Shown here one piece after another: positions 34,435 to 46,679 of a stretch of 64,000 bases of DNA; position 1 is the stretch's first letter; each line of letters opens with the position of its first letter. The DNA is taken from contig CM059187.1 in NCBI GenBank assembly GCA_030323885.1, forward strand, positions 84,094,027-84,158,026, given 5' to 3'. The translations under genes were made by a program, and so were the position numbers. The DNA is from Branchipolynoe longqiensis. Taxonomy: Eukaryota > Annelida > Polychaeta > Phyllodocida > Polynoidae. The notes below the pieces were generated by a model. The model saw only the letters and a list, made by a program, of their open reading frames with translations. It did no database searches and was not told the origin of the DNA.

Positions 34435-35920
34435 TGACTGTTTACGTCCTGGCAACATCTAAGGTCATATCAGGACGTGTACTGACTTGTGCCAGAGCGC
34501 ACTCATGATGACTTTCAAAGACCCTATAACACTAAGACGGCTCACTCCCTGGTAATTAAATTTTGCAGTGCCATCCTGTGGTGGATTTGATCAGCCCGGC
34601 TGCTGGCTGGTGTTTCACATGTAAACACATAGGCCTACACAAATTAAAAAAAGAGAGATTCCCTGTCATTTGGATTTGGCCGATGTTGTGCCTACTGCCT
34701 GGTCCCCACCTCCCTCATTCCCCTGCTCTCTCCCTTTCCCTCCGACCATCCCTCGCGATCCCGGCTTCACCGCCTTTCCCCCTCCCTCCCCATCCACCTT
34801 ACCCAGCGCTCTCACACCACACCTCCCTCCCCCCACCCCCCCACACACTCCCTCTTCCCCCTTTCTCTCTCCCTCCCTCTCCACCACCTCACTTGGTGCT
34901 CTCATGCCAAACCTCCCTCCCCCTTTCCTCTTCCCCATCCCTCTCCACCACCTCCACCCCACTCCCTCTTTCTCCCCCTCCTCAGTCTGCGCACTCACAC
35001 CACAACTCACAACTTCCTCGCTGATGTAAGCGGGGGGGGGGGGGGGTAGAGAGGCGGCAGGTGCCGACTGGTTGCGTGTTGCTACTCCTGAAGAACTTCC
35101 ACCCCCACCGCTACCCCCCACCCCCACCCTGCCTCTCAACCTCTCTGCCCCCACCACCATACACACATTCTGTGTGGTGGGGGTTGGCGGTGTGTGTGGT
35201 TGGGGTGTAGGTGTAGGGTGTCTGTGAGAGAGGTGTAGGTGGTTTGTGGTAGAGTTGTAGCGGTTTTGCAGAGCAGCACCTCACAATCTTTAGCAACCCT
35301 AAACCCCCACCACACACCTACACCCTCACCACAGCCCTAAACCTCCACCACAAAACACATAAACCACCCATGACACACCTATACCCCCACCACATCCCTA
35401 AACCCCCACCACACACACACCACACCTACAGCCTCACCACACACACCTACACCCCCATGACACACACTCACACACCACACAATTACACCCACAGCACACA
35501 CCTCCACCACATCCCTAAACTCCCACCGCACACATACCAAGCGACAGCAGGGTTTCTTCTGACACTCCAATGCTATCAAAATGATCAAACCCACCACCTG
35601 GTGCGCTGGCTGTTCTCTTGATTACACAGTCCAGGCTGAGTGAGCTGTCTTAGTGTTATAGCGTCTTTGTGACTTTATAGTGTTGTCCCACTGGAAAATC
35701 AGGCTGTCAACACCATGACCTGATATCCCACTCAGTCACATTATCCTGACACTGAGCTAACCAGGCATTGCCCTATCCTATTAATGCTGAGTGCCAAGCT
35801 AGGAAGCGACATGTATCAATTTGATAAGTTATTGTTTTGACTAGACTGGGAATTGAACTCCCGATCTCCCGCATGGATACCCTGCGCTCTACCGATTCGA
35901 CCATCGCGTCCGGTACTGAA
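34435..35920 (-). repeat. tRNA-derived SINE family A split by an insertion
   Basis: The tail part is 34435-34515 and the body plus head 35670-35920. The two are separated by a TIR element, and the SINE sequence resumes exactly after a duplicated TGACTTT. Confidence 0.9.
34516..35669. mobile_element. Non-autonomous TIR element nested in a SINE
   Basis: The termini CAAAGACCCTATAACACTAA and TTAGTGTTATAGCGTCTTTG begin inverted repeats of about 33 bp, flanked by a 7-bp target duplication TGACTTT (34509-34515, 35670-35676). The 1154-bp interior is mostly pyrimidine-rich (34710-35030) and CACA/CCACC-rich (35290-35540) low-complexity sequence. Open frames in it have only compositional bias, so no transposase is encoded. 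Confidence 0.88.
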
Positions 35921-36062
35921 TGACTGAGAGTGTAAGAAGTAATACACATGGTGGCCATAAGCTGGTTGTATTTATAGCGATATAGCGAATGGTAGACAGG
36001 AAGTGTGAACACTTATTTGTCTCTCATTTTTGCTTGAGTGCAAGTAAATAAGCAACACAAGG

Positions 36063-36620
36063 AGTAATTAGTAGCATGTGGTGAATAAGGGGTCAAATTT
36101 CCCTGGATCATCAGCCCATGCTTTTTCTAATCTATTCTTGAATGAATTAATTGACTCGGCATCAATAACATTTTGTGGGAGACTGTTCCATATATTCATG
36201 ATCCTGTTTGAGAAACTATGTTGCCTTAACTTTGAAATGGCTCTGGGTTTTACTAGTTTGAGAGTATGGCCCCGACTGCCTTCTCTTTTATTCAAGGTGA
36301 AAAATTTGTTCATATCTATTTTATCAAAACCCTTCATAATCTTAAAATAAATACTTCAATTATGTCACTTCTTTTCCTTCTGTAGGAAAGGGTAGGAAGT
36401 TTCAATTCCCTAAGCCTTTGTTCATAGGGTAGGTCCGCTATAACTGCAACTAATTTCGTTGCATGTCTCTGAACCTTTTCGATCTCCAGAATATCTTTCC
36501 GAAAAATTGGGCTCCAAATTTGTGGACAGTATTCCAAAATTGGCCTAACAAGAGACTTAAATAGAATGAGAAAATTGTTCTTGTTGAGGTGATGGAAAGT
36601 TCTTTTAATTATTCCTACTC
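36063..36620 (-). mobile_element. CR1-like LINE 3' fragment (RT thumb and C terminus)
   Basis: Two overlapping frames on the minus strand give LEYCPQIWSPIFRKDILEIE, VQRHATKLV, LPYEQRLRELKLPTLSYRR, then NRIMNIWNSLPQNVIDAESI. This is the C-terminal third of a LINE RT with one frameshift near 36335, of the same general type as the 2885 element but a different lineage. Confidence 0.9.
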
Positions 36621-37074
36621 TTTAAACATGTGTAGACCAAAGGTCACACGCACCATGGTGGCCTACAACCGGCATCTCCGCAATGTTTATATAGCGATAC
36701 CAGACGACAATAGCCCACACTTACATGTCATTATCTAGTAATGTGTCAACTCTATATATTTCATGTCCCTTTAAGTACAGGCTGTCGACACAATTGACAG
36801 CATGAACACGGCAGATTAACACGGCATGGGAACAACTAGACCAATCTGCCCGTGAATTATAGACCTACATCACACTGTTTATGGTAGTTAGCAGCTATTG
36901 GCCAATATCGGAGTTTTGAGGCCTTTGGCTTAGAACCTCTGGCATGTACATTGAACAAGGCGTAGTTTGAGAGCCAAAAACACTTCAGATGCCAGAGGAT
37001 CTCAAACCCCACATTAGGGTGATCAAACATGTATATATATATGTTTTAATGTTGCTACATTTATTGATTAAGCA

Positions 37075-37385
37075 TGGCGTTCTCTGTGGCGGAGTGGTTA
37101 GAGTGTCTGACTTTTTTCTAGGTCAGACTCCTAATCTGAGGGTCGGCGGTTCGATTCCCCGTGCCCCCAGCTCTGCCAATTTGGATTTCCACCACTGTGT
37201 ATAACTTACAGCGTCATCAAAGGCCGGTTGCTCTCATACCATGTCTATGTGGTGTGGGAGGTTAAAAATCCCTTGGGTCGGTAAAAGTGAAGGCTCGGGC
37301 TTTCTATCGACCAGCAGTGGAGTGGGAAGACCAGTCGTCTGTGACTGGATTTCCCCTGCTTGGGACAACTAATGTACCAAAAATT
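37075..37385 (+). repeat. tRNA-derived SINE family C
   Basis: tRNA-like head GTGGCGGAGTGGTTAGAGTG with a long extra-arm-like hairpin (CTGACTTTTTTCTAGGTCAG), B-box GGTTCGATTCCCC, then a body with TTAAAAATCCCTTGGGTCGG and the end CTAATGTACC. Confidence 0.88.
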
Positions 37386-37449
37386 TAATCAAATGAGAGA
37401 CAAATAAGTGTTCACACTTCCTGTCTACCATATCACTCTATCACTATAT

Positions 37450-38420
37450 GGGAAATCACAAATGTGAACAATCTGTCTTCCTAATTCCACTGCAACTTGT
37501 GATTTCGAGGGCAAGTTAAAATTTTGAAGTCATTGATTTACCTCGGTTAGGGATTGAACCTACCACCTGTCGCACAACTCAATGACTCTATATTTTAAAC
37601 TTTATCCATTTTAATCAGCATGAGTGAAAATTTAATATTTTAAACAAATAACCAGAATCCCAAAGAGAACAGTTTCGTAAGTATCTTAGTAATACGTCAA
37701 CTTACAAGTTAGTCTAGTTTAACTAATATATTAGCTAGTCTGATAAGTGATATGAGTTTTATCCAAAAATGAAACTGTTCTAGTGTTAGAGACACAAACA
37801 TGTTGAATACCGATATTTACTTTCCAGTTGACATTGATGATATATTCTGTATGTTGATATCCATCGAAATTACCGACGACTTACCAGAATATGACATAGG
37901 AGAAGTATTAATCTTGTTTTTTTTTAATGTGGTGAATCATATTACATATTACTAGGTATGCCCACAAGGGAGCAATGCCCACTCCCTTTATGACCGTATA
38001 AGACAAGGCCAAAGCACACCTACTTTTGCTCAGATTTGCCCTGTTGTATCTCTACAAATAATGCATACACATGCTAGAAATATGATTGAATGACTAAAGC
38101 AATCTTTCTACCTTCCATCTGAGGCCTTATTATATGTGAGAGTGTGATTGGTTCACTTTAGTAGCTTGAATCCCTTAGTGTGTATCGTGTTTCAAGGTAT
38201 GCACATCCACTTTTGGAAAATGACCAGACTAGCAATGCATTTTGGACTCCCCAGAATCTTTTTTTTCTACTGATCTTCTTAGCCTTAATCGATCAGAATG
38301 AGCCTTATATCAATGGAAAGTTATGATCTTGACCTATGATGTAGCATGGTTTTTATAATGATGGATTTAGGTTTTACTTTTTTTTTTAACAAGTTAAAAT
38401 TGCTGTATCCACTTTGACAA
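37450..38420. other. AT-rich sequence without recognised features
   Basis: MCC intron 1; nothing recognised. Confidence 0.35.
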
Positions 38421-38424
38421 AATG

Positions 38425-38870
38425 TTAGGCTGTGATCTGTTCTCAAAGAACTCCATTAAAAAGAGGAGGAATAACTCTTTAAAATGATATAAAACATGAC
38501 CCGGAAATACTGTCATTGGAAAGTCTGTTAAATAAAAATATTTTAATGAATTTATTTACCATGACCATAACAATTTAGGCTGTGATTAGTTCTCTATACC
38601 ATTAAAAAAGAGGAGAAATCGCTCTTAAAATTGATGTATATATATGTAAGAAATACCACTCTCGGAAAGTCTGGTCTGTTTTAATTTAAACAAACAAAAA
38701 AAGATTTATGAAATGATCTACCCTGACCATGACATTTTAGGTTGATCACTTTTGAAAGACCCGTACACCATTAAAAAGAGAAAACGCTCAATCAAATTAT
38801 ATATAACATGACCCAGAAATATTACTTTATTAGGTATCAGTGTTTTGTCAATGAATTTGGCATGGATTTT
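38425..38870. repeat. Three diverged tandem units of ~150-160 bp
   Basis: Units begin near 38429, 38578 and 38740 with GGCTGTGATxxGTTCTC, share CCATTAAAAAGAGGAG and ACATGACCCxGAAATA, and differ by indels. Confidence 0.8.
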
Positions 38871-38879
38871 TAATTTACG

Positions 38880-39580
38880 GTAAAACACCATACACAATTC
38901 CATAGTTGTATCTATATATTTTTTTTAGTTAGAGCATATTAAAAATTTACCTGTGGTGTCACTTTTTTTTTCACCTTTTGGCGGAAAAGCAAGAAAATCA
39001 GATTTGACTGCCCTATAAATCTATAGCAACAAACTGCACAGTACAGAAAACAACCACAGACAAGTTTAGGGCTATAGATTACATTGCTTACTTTACACAC
39101 ATGTGAATTCATACTAAACTTTGAGGGAAAAGAGCTATGGTTCGCGTAAAAAAAAAAAAAAGGGAAAACAAAGTGTAAAAACTAAAAATGGAGCATTTTT
39201 GACTACCTCAGATGTAAAACAAAAAGTTTAGAAGTATGAGAGAAATTTGGAGTTGAACATATATATGTATGAATGCCACTAGCCTGACTAGGGCATCCAC
39301 TATGGCTGTATAGGCTATAACCGTTTACTAGTTTTAGCAGATCTCAAGTGATTACTAGGACTGATAAAAAGTATGTACCATTTTTGGAGTTCTCAGCATT
39401 TATAAAATGTCTAAAACCGTGAGCCCTAGGCTAAGTTATTGCTTTAATATATTCAATGTTGAGTTCACATTTTTTGACACAGAGTTCACTGTTATTTGGC
39501 ATGTTTGACCTGTTCCAGTGTATGTATGGGCTCAGTAAAATATTGAATTTTTACCCAACGTTTTCCCATCTATTTTTTAA
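38880..39580. other. AT-rich sequence without recognised features
   Basis: MCC intron 1; nothing recognised. Confidence 0.35.
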
Positions 39581-39584
39581 ATGA

Positions 39585-39835
39585 GTTTATTATTGGTACC
39601 ATGCCAACGTCAGTGGGCAGTCTGTTCCATAGATTGACTCTCGTGGTGAAGAAATGTTGATGTGTCTTTGATTTGCAGCCACGTTTTTCAATTTTAAGTT
39701 GGTGTGCCCCCTGTCTTAAAAGTGTGTGGCATCAGAGGTAGTAAATTGCTTGTGTCCACATGGTAGATTCCAAAAAGATACTTGTAAGTTGCATACTTCA
39801 ATCATATCTCCATGCTTACCTACTAACCTAGATGG
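39585..39835 (-). mobile_element. LINE RT C-terminal fragment
   Basis: Reads LKIEKRGCKSKTHQHFF then TTRVNLWNRLPTDV and INSFKK, the 'R.V..WN.LP..V' block near the end of CR1/Jockey RTs. Upstream it breaks frame. Confidence 0.75.
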
Positions 39836-40439
39836 GTCGTTCTCAGAAACTGTGTACCACTTGAGGTAGTCTACTTGAAATGCATATTTCAAAGAAACTC
39901 ATTATTGGAGTGTCAATATTTAGATTTCATCATTTAGCCCAATAAAGTGGGAGATATTTTAGATCAAAAGTAAATGTTAATATTGTGTATTATGTATCTT
40001 ATTGGGATGGATGGAGCTAAATACATAGAAAATTACATCACTAATTTGTGACATTGTCAACAGCATTGAAAACAAAGTGTCACAAACTTAATGAAAACCT
40101 CTGAACAACAGCTCATTTCACTTCAAATGGTCATATACAATGTCTTCATTAAGTTGAATACATTTATTTCTATAAAAAAAATTAAAAATTATGAAATAGT
40201 TAACCTTTTCTGGAGTCATTAACATCGTAACATTTCGTTTCCACTTGCAAGTACTATGAAACTCTGTATCAAACACTGAGTACAGGAACTATTTTCACCA
40301 TTTGACACTCTCTGCATGGACCCAGTTATGGTATAGTAAAAGATAAATCCTGAAATTGCCCATAAACATTGAAATTTGAGCCGAACATTTGTGTAAAATT
40401 GTTGTTTCCACTTTGACTGTTACCGTGCTAATATTTTTT

Positions 40440-40625
40440 TGCTTTTCTCTTTCAATCAATCAATAGTTCTGTCCTCTAGTCGAGGGTTGGATGCAATGGT
40501 TCTCCACTTGTCCCGATGGTGTGCTGTTCTGATAGACTGTGAATAATTCAAGCCTGTCCACTGTGAAATATTTGTAAACCATGATGTTCTTGGTCTCCCG
40601 TTCTCTTTAATATTCACAAATAAGA
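40440..40625 (-). mobile_element. LINE RT C-terminal fragment
   Basis: Reads GRPRTSWFTNISQWTGLNYS then HHRDKWRTIASNPRLEDRTI, a common LINE ORF2 terminus. A remnant of the same end is at 58563-58612. Confidence 0.8.
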
Positions 40626-40629
40626 CAAA

Positions 40630-41498
40630 ACCATAGCAATGAGGTCTCAAATTATTATTACTACTGTTTATAAAGCAAGTGGCATGTGGAATGTCCTAAA
40701 AATGTCAAGTTGTGTGTGGAAAATATTTGATTTTGGCATCAGATTGGTTTCCATGCTATACTGCTATTTATTGGGTGTGAGCATCATTTGACCTACTTAA
40801 AAATGCCAGAATATGTTTATTTTCAATTATTCAGATGCAAAAGGACATACATATTGAAGAAACTTGTTTATAGGACTTTGGCAGCATTTTGATTTTGTGG
40901 TAGGCCTACTGATGTCACACTATTGGTACACAACTTCTAAGAACGACCCAGATATACATATACACTCATATTATTAGTATATAGTGACATACTTATGATA
41001 GTAACCGATAGTGAGTCACTGAGTGAGTGAAATCTCTTTTGTTTATTTGGGGGACCTAGTCCTAGTCACATACTTAGTTTGAACAGATACTGATAGGAAA
41101 AGAGGCAATGTCAATGTCTTCATTTAACAAATTAAGCGATGCCAGTTACTACCTATAACTGACACAGAATGCTGTCGACACAACTAACTCAATGAGTTAC
41201 TCTTTGCCTACTCTTTAAATGGATCAAGACGGGGGTGAGCTCAGTTTCAGGACAGATTTCGCTGACCGGCCTGAGCCTGAAGCTGAGCGGCTGATCTAAC
41301 TTCTAAGTTCTAAGCTAGAGTTAGCGTAGTCGTAGTAGACACCCAATCTCAGGATAGTTCATTGTGGTACATGATAACAACTTGAGTAATAACAACTGAG
41401 AACATTTAATCATGCGTACAGCACAGCCGTGGTGGCATCCATGAATAGAAAGATAAATAGCAATTATCGTCAGTAGCACTAGCAGTGACACCACTCAC
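40630..41498. other. MCC intron 1, proximal part
   Basis: No recognised exon or repeat up to the exon 1 donor at 41498. Confidence 0.4.
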
Positions 41499-41662
41499 CT
41501 ATCAATGTAACCATCGCCATCCCTGTCGCATGTTTGAAAGAGACGACGAAGTCGCTCCTCCTCCTCCGTCGAACTTGACTCACTGCTCGTGCTACTCCGC
41601 GATTTACTGTTGGTCTTACTCCCTTCTTCTTGTTCGATATCCAATTGGCCTTTTGTAGCCAT
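41499..41662 (-). CDS. MCC: MCC homologue, first coding exon with start codon
   Basis: The ATG at 41662 has a strong context (A at -3, G at +4). The 54-residue N terminus starts MATKGQLDIEQ, runs through a Ser/Glu-rich stretch (SSESSSTEEEE), and ends RLRRLFQTCDRDGDGYID, the first half of a canonical EF-hand loop with Asp at positions 1, 3 and 5. The donor is GATAG|GTGAGTGG, leaving two bases (AG) that complete an AGT codon with exon 2. The EF-hand loop is therefore split by a 10.3-kb intron. The start was chosen because it begins the acidic N terminus and has the best context; no in-frame upstream ATG adds conserved sequence. The promoter must lie in or right of 41663-42000, where I see no clear core element. 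Confidence 0.88.
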
Positions 41663-42165
41663 TTTCGGTGGTGATCCGCTTACATGTTAAAAGAAATCTC
41701 GTATTACCACTGGGGTCTCATCAATGTAACAGTAACATTTTGCCCGTCTTGTTTTTGTGCTCAATTTACCCAGGCACAACAAGCCGATGACTTCCGGTAC
41801 GTATGTCCGATGCAACGGGTTGCGTAGTGTCATATTTGTACATAAACTGTTACTTCCTTTGGAAGTGCATGTACAAACATGCAATCGTAATTCGGTGAAA
41901 CAAAAAACATAGCGTTCATATATGAACTCTAATTGCAATCATGATCATCTTCAGTAAGCGAAGCATCCATTTGTTGGAAAATTTGGTGAGTGAACTCGTC
42001 TCTTTAGTGAAAATGATTCGCTTCCCGTCTATCCTTCCACGCCACAAGGCGCAACTTTTACTTTTTTAGTCACACTCACACTGACTCACTCGTCTCAGTC
42101 TCAGTCACTGTGTCACTGACTCACTCACTGACAGTGACACAGAGTCACAGGACAGGGTTAGGTAC
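41663..42165. promoter_or_regulatory. Presumed MCC 5' UTR/promoter region
   Basis: Sequence immediately upstream of the MCC start on the minus strand. No TATA box or defined start site is visible. A GTGACTCA-rich low-complexity patch is at 42070-42155. Confidence 0.3.
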
Positions 42166-42300
42166 CCTCCTTAGATTTTCAAAGGGATCCAAACATTCAC
42201 AATATAATTTCACTGGAAGCTCCAATGATTCAAAAGCAATATGCTTCTAGAGTTTGTTTAATATTCCAAATTTTGAGTGAGATATGACTATGACATAGTC
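42165..42300 (+). repeat. Dispersed repeat family H
   Basis: Shares GGTACC..CCT, AATTTCACTGGAAGCTCCAA, TGATTCAAAAGCAATATGCT and ATTCCAAATTTTGAGTGAG with 46680-47160 (inverted/direct) and 58060-58390. Confidence 0.7.
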
Positions 42301-42361
42301 TATGTCAGTATGTGCATTAGAAAGTTTGGTAATTTCTGATCTTCTGTAATAAACAGTAATG

Positions 42362-42733
42362 TAGGTATGTGACAAAAAAAATCAAAGTCAACAGATTCCA
42401 ACATCAAATATATCATTGCAAAGGTATTGGAAAGTCCTTTTTAATGATACCTAAATCATCATCCTGTGACAATTATCAAGGAAGTTGTGACACTTTATAA
42501 AGTGTTTTTTTATGGGTAATTTTGGTCCATTGTTTCAATGGAAAACCAGTTGAATTCTGTGACCCATCTCATAACTGAGTCTTGGCATGTGTGAAAAAAA
42601 CGTCTTATAAAGTGTCACAAATTCCTTGATAATTGTCACAGAATGGTGATTTAGGTATCATTAGAAAGGACTTTCCAGTACCTTTGCAATGATATATTTT
42701 ATGTTGAATTTGAAATCTTTTGTCACATACCTA
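42362..42733. mobile_element. MITE with ~140-bp inverted arms (family I)
   Basis: The arm 42362-42509 is the inverse of 42602-42733 (TAGGTATGTGACAAAA / TTTTGTCACATACCTA, GATACCTAAATCATCATCCT and so on), with a ~92-bp loop containing GGTCCATTGTTTCAATGG. Half of a second copy is at 45335-45540. Confidence 0.9.
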
Positions 42734-42739
42734 TTACCA

Positions 42740-45330
42740 GCCACACCTCTTTATCCGCCCTCAAAATCAATGTTCCGGTGCTCAAATTGACACCAAATTA
42801 CACCCTAATATGGAGAAGTATAATAAAGAAACAAAATAAACTAGTTTCAAAGTAATAAAGCTTACCTTCAGGTAGCATTCCAGTGACTTAAACAGACATA
42901 ATTTTGAATAATGATTTTATGTCACTTCTATAGATCGGATAGCAAATATTTTTGGATGTAGCAGTGGAGCAAAATGTGAACTATATAATGCATATGGTTG
43001 CATTCCTTGTAGTCCTAAAATAAGGATTGCAAGTGAGATGGGAAAAGATAGTCATGTGTGCTCCGAGCACGCACCGTGGGACAAGCGAGTACCATGAAAG
43101 CGGCGTGTTTTTCGTGTGCCTATGTAATCCCTGTATTAGTTTTATTACTGTAATACCTATTGTATTGGAGAAGGGCCTTATAGGAGGGCTCAGACATCCG
43201 GGTACTTAGTGCATCACGCCCTAGCAACTATTCGAGGCGATGAAAACAATGGCAGTCACAGCATTGAAGCAAATTTAAATGAAACAAAAAGCACAAATCT
43301 ATTCACTACTATTAGTAGGTATCCCAAGTGAAATTTTGTATGAGTTCGGAGTTTGATATAAATGATTCCATCTGTTAGTATATGCAATTCGAAATACAAT
43401 GATACTTCATTTGTCAAAATCGGTCAAGTATTAAGGCAAATACAGCCTTTTTAAATTTTACTAACCCTACTTGAAATCGGTCACGCTGCAAAGTCTAAAA
43501 GATAGCATTTTTGATGGTCTCCAAAATTTAAAGGGATCACCCAGCTTGCTCCACAAGGCAGAGGCTAAGAGTCCCTGGTCTGTTCACAGTGTATATACAG
43601 TTACAGGTGCATGGGGTGGCTAGTTTAAAAAATATAGACCTTCAAACTTGGTAAAAATAACATTTTCCTTGAATTCACCATTTGTGAAATTAGGCCCCAG
43701 AGCACTTTTTCGAGTGCGCTGGTGGTAAAAATTGCCACCCAAATTGATTCTTTTCTAATTATCCCGGGCCTATGGGGTAGTGCTAGTAACTCTATTTTTT
43801 TTCAAGGCCCCAAACCATGGGGAACAATTAAAATAAATAGGCTGAAAACACCCGAGAGCCAGTTTTGGCAGGTGATAAAATTTGGTGAAAAACTGGCTTT
43901 TTGGAAAAGTTTGAAAAATCACAGAACAAAAACTGTACAATGGAATTGGATGAAATTTTCAGGTGCTATTCATCTTTATCAGATACTTCAATACATCCAT
44001 AACAACATACATTACAAAACAGTTAAATATTTTATAAGTGAGGAGAAAGAATGCACATTTTACCAAAATCATGAAAAAATGTTGAGTTTGAAAAATATTA
44101 TAGCTCCCAAAATTAAAACTAAGGAAATGAGCAGTGGAAATGAGGAAGACCAGTTCTCCTGCTTAAACTAATAATGTATCCAAAAACAAATTTTAAAACA
44201 AATTTAAAAAAAAAAAGTTTAAAAAAACCCCCAAAAAACCCCATTTTTAGTCATTAAATCGCCGTGCGCATGAGCGCCATAGGTTCACATGAGCGCTGAT
44301 AATTATGATTGGACAGGAAATTAAATTCTCTTTAATTCAATACCAACTTTTAATGGTTTTTAAATTATATTTTCAGTAGAAAATAGCACTTAAAATGGAA
44401 ATTTTTGTAACTTCAAATTTCAATCATTTCTTTTGCATTTTCTCTAAAATTAAAACATATAGAGTTTTATATTAATGGAAAGCTCGGAATCTCACCTATC
44501 TAGGGGTATTAGTACCTTTTTCCTGGGTACTTTGATCAACAAATGGCGTTGTTGCACAAATTGGATGTACACTAGCTAATTCTACTAGGGATACCATGAC
44601 ACATCTCCACCTGGGAAATTACATGGTTTGAGAGTGAAAAATGGGAGTTGGTGGTAGTTTATATTTAGCTATATCAGGCTTATTTATTTGAATAATAAAA
44701 TGAATCCAAGACCAGGTTAAAGGTAAGAGAACAAAGGTTGTTTCTGCTGTAATACATTTGTAAAAGTCCTTTGTGGTTTGTTTTGGCAAGGTGTTGAAGT
44801 GGAGCATTTTTTGATAGAATTTGGCATATTCAACATGTAATCAGCCTGGGTTTGGGGTACCTACTATTAGCTTTGTGCGAATATTGCCGCGATGCGGTTT
44901 GGCAACAACGATAACGCTAGCTCCATTCTGCTGCAAGGAGCTGCTTTGCAGTAGGTGTTACCTTTCAGGTAGCCAAAAGGATGGTTTTCTAGCTACAATT
45001 AACTCTTGGTGTCATCACATAGAGCACATATTTATCTATATCCTCATTTTTTAATTGTTTAAATTGGATCAGTATTAATTTCAAAAGTTGGTGATTGAAT
45101 TTCAATTTTTACTTTTCTCCACAAAATCTTCATCAAATCACTCAAAGGTGATTAAAATCTCCTATCAAACTATGGAAATATTGTTCCTTTATTATTTCTT
45201 TACATGTTGTGCAATTTTAAGGATGTTTGATAGATTACCAAGAGAGTTATTTGATCCGCAGCACTTTAACTTTTGCTTACAATGTAGAGCTCTATGTCTG
45301 TGCGAATATCACCGGGAAGCGGTTCGGCAA
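42740..45330. other. AT-rich intergenic sequence with one unidentified ORF
   Basis: Between MCC and CRCP. The longest frame (43722-44171, +, 149 codons) has no recognisable domain, a Lys/Asn-rich composition and no splice context. I treat it as chance or decayed repeat. Confidence 0.4.
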
Positions 45331-45334
45331 CGAC

Positions 45335-45540
45335 GGGTCACAGAATTCAACTGGTTTTCCATTGAACCAATGGACCAAATGTACCGATAAAAAACACTTT
45401 AATAAGTATCACAACATCCTTGATAATTGTCACAGGATGATGATTTAGGTATGATTAGAAAGGTTTTTCCAATACTTTGCAATATTATATTTTATGTTGG
45501 AATCTGTTGACTTTTAAATGTTTTGTCAGATACCTACTGC
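45335..45540 (-). mobile_element. Half copy of MITE family I
   Basis: Contains the loop (TTTTCCATTGAACCAATGGA) and one arm ending TTTTGTCAGATACCTA, inverted relative to the left arm at 42362. Confidence 0.8.
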
Positions 45541-45661
45541 TATGATCTAATCCTGTTATTTAGAACCATGAATATTCACTCGGGAGTTGAAATAATGTTA
45601 TTTAGGAGTATAATTTACTCCATAAGTGAAATTCGGTCTAATTAAATCCAAGCGATATTAA

Positions 45662-46386
45662 GGGCAGACACGGGTGATTTTTAGGTGATGTCCGTATCTC
45701 AAAAACTATTAAAGATAGAGCTTTGAAAATTGGAGCACACATTCTTTGTATCAAGAGAAGCATATCTGCAGAGTTTCAAAGCTCTATCTTGTGGAGGGGT
45801 CATATGATGAAGGATCTTGCACAAACAAAATCTAAATTTTACCCCCTCCAGGAAGTATACTGAATGTGCCTAGATTTGCCTGAATCAAATTATTATATGA
45901 AGAACTGGTCCAGTTGAGTGCAATAAGGTGGTTTGTAAATTTATATATGTCATTACCAGCATGTCCCTACATGACGAACCAGAGGTAACAAAAATTCAAT
46001 GGTCAATTTTTGTGTCTCCATCCCTAGCTCTTGAACTATGAAAGATAGTGTTTTTAACCATCTTATTGCACTCAGCAGCAACCTTTACATAAGACTGCCA
46101 AGTTTCAACTTTCTGCTACAATTATAACTTACATTTTTAGAGGGGGCAAATTGGCAAAACTCTGGGAAAAGCAGTTCTGAGAAAACGAGCTTCAAAGTTC
46201 ACAAAGTGTTTCTTTCAAATGTTAAAGTCCACTATCATCATCTAGAATTCCATTTTATATACACAAATATCCAGTCAAGTAATTATCTGTGTAAAAAAAA
46301 CCAGGATGTTTTTCTATATGAATACACCAAAAACCAGAAATCCCCAGTTTGACCCAAATTCATGTTCCGATCACCCGTGTCTCCCC
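45662..46386. mobile_element. TTAA-flanked TIR element (family J)
   Basis: Ends GGGCAGACACGGGTGAT and ATCACCCGTGTCTCCCC are inverted and both are followed by TTAA (45658-45661, 46387-46390). It is 725 bp and non-coding; TTAA duplication suggests piggyBac or Kolobok machinery. Confidence 0.87.
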
Positions 46387-46679
46387 TTAAGGCCGCCGCA
46401 TTGACGGCGTTATTGCGAATGTAAATAAAACAAAAAGGACAAATGTATTCACTGCTATGATATTCTGTTGAAATAATGTTATTTCAGAGCATAACTTATT
46501 CAATAAGTGAAATTTGGCGTATTGCGAATGGAAATAAAACAAAAAGCACAGCTGTCATCTGGTAATTTTTCACCGCGTTAATCAGAAGTGACGTGAATAT
46601 GTGCCCTCCTATTGAGGAGTTTAACCTCCATAGAATGATACTTTCAATATAACTTAAGTCATGGGGTATTTTTTAAGGA

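Larger units (their letters stand above)
35983..37446. repeat. Region bounded by ~50-bp inverted repeats
   Basis: TGGTAGACAGGAAGTGTGAA (about 35990-36030) recurs inverted at 37395-37440 (TTCACACTTCCTGTCTACCA). Between them lie a LINE fragment and a SINE C copy. Confidence 0.6.

Noticed and set aside
34563..35317. Proline-rich and glycine-rich frames on both strands
   Set aside because: All fall inside the low-complexity interior of a non-autonomous TIR element; no transposase motif.
37080..37170. Possible functional tRNA gene with long variable arm
   Set aside because: The same head occurs inverted at 19640-19730 with the same non-tRNA body, so it is the head of a SINE; the acceptor stem does not pair convincingly.
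43722..44171. 149-codon plus-strand ORF
   Set aside because: No recognised domain, no splice or start context, AT-rich surroundings; kept only as a note.
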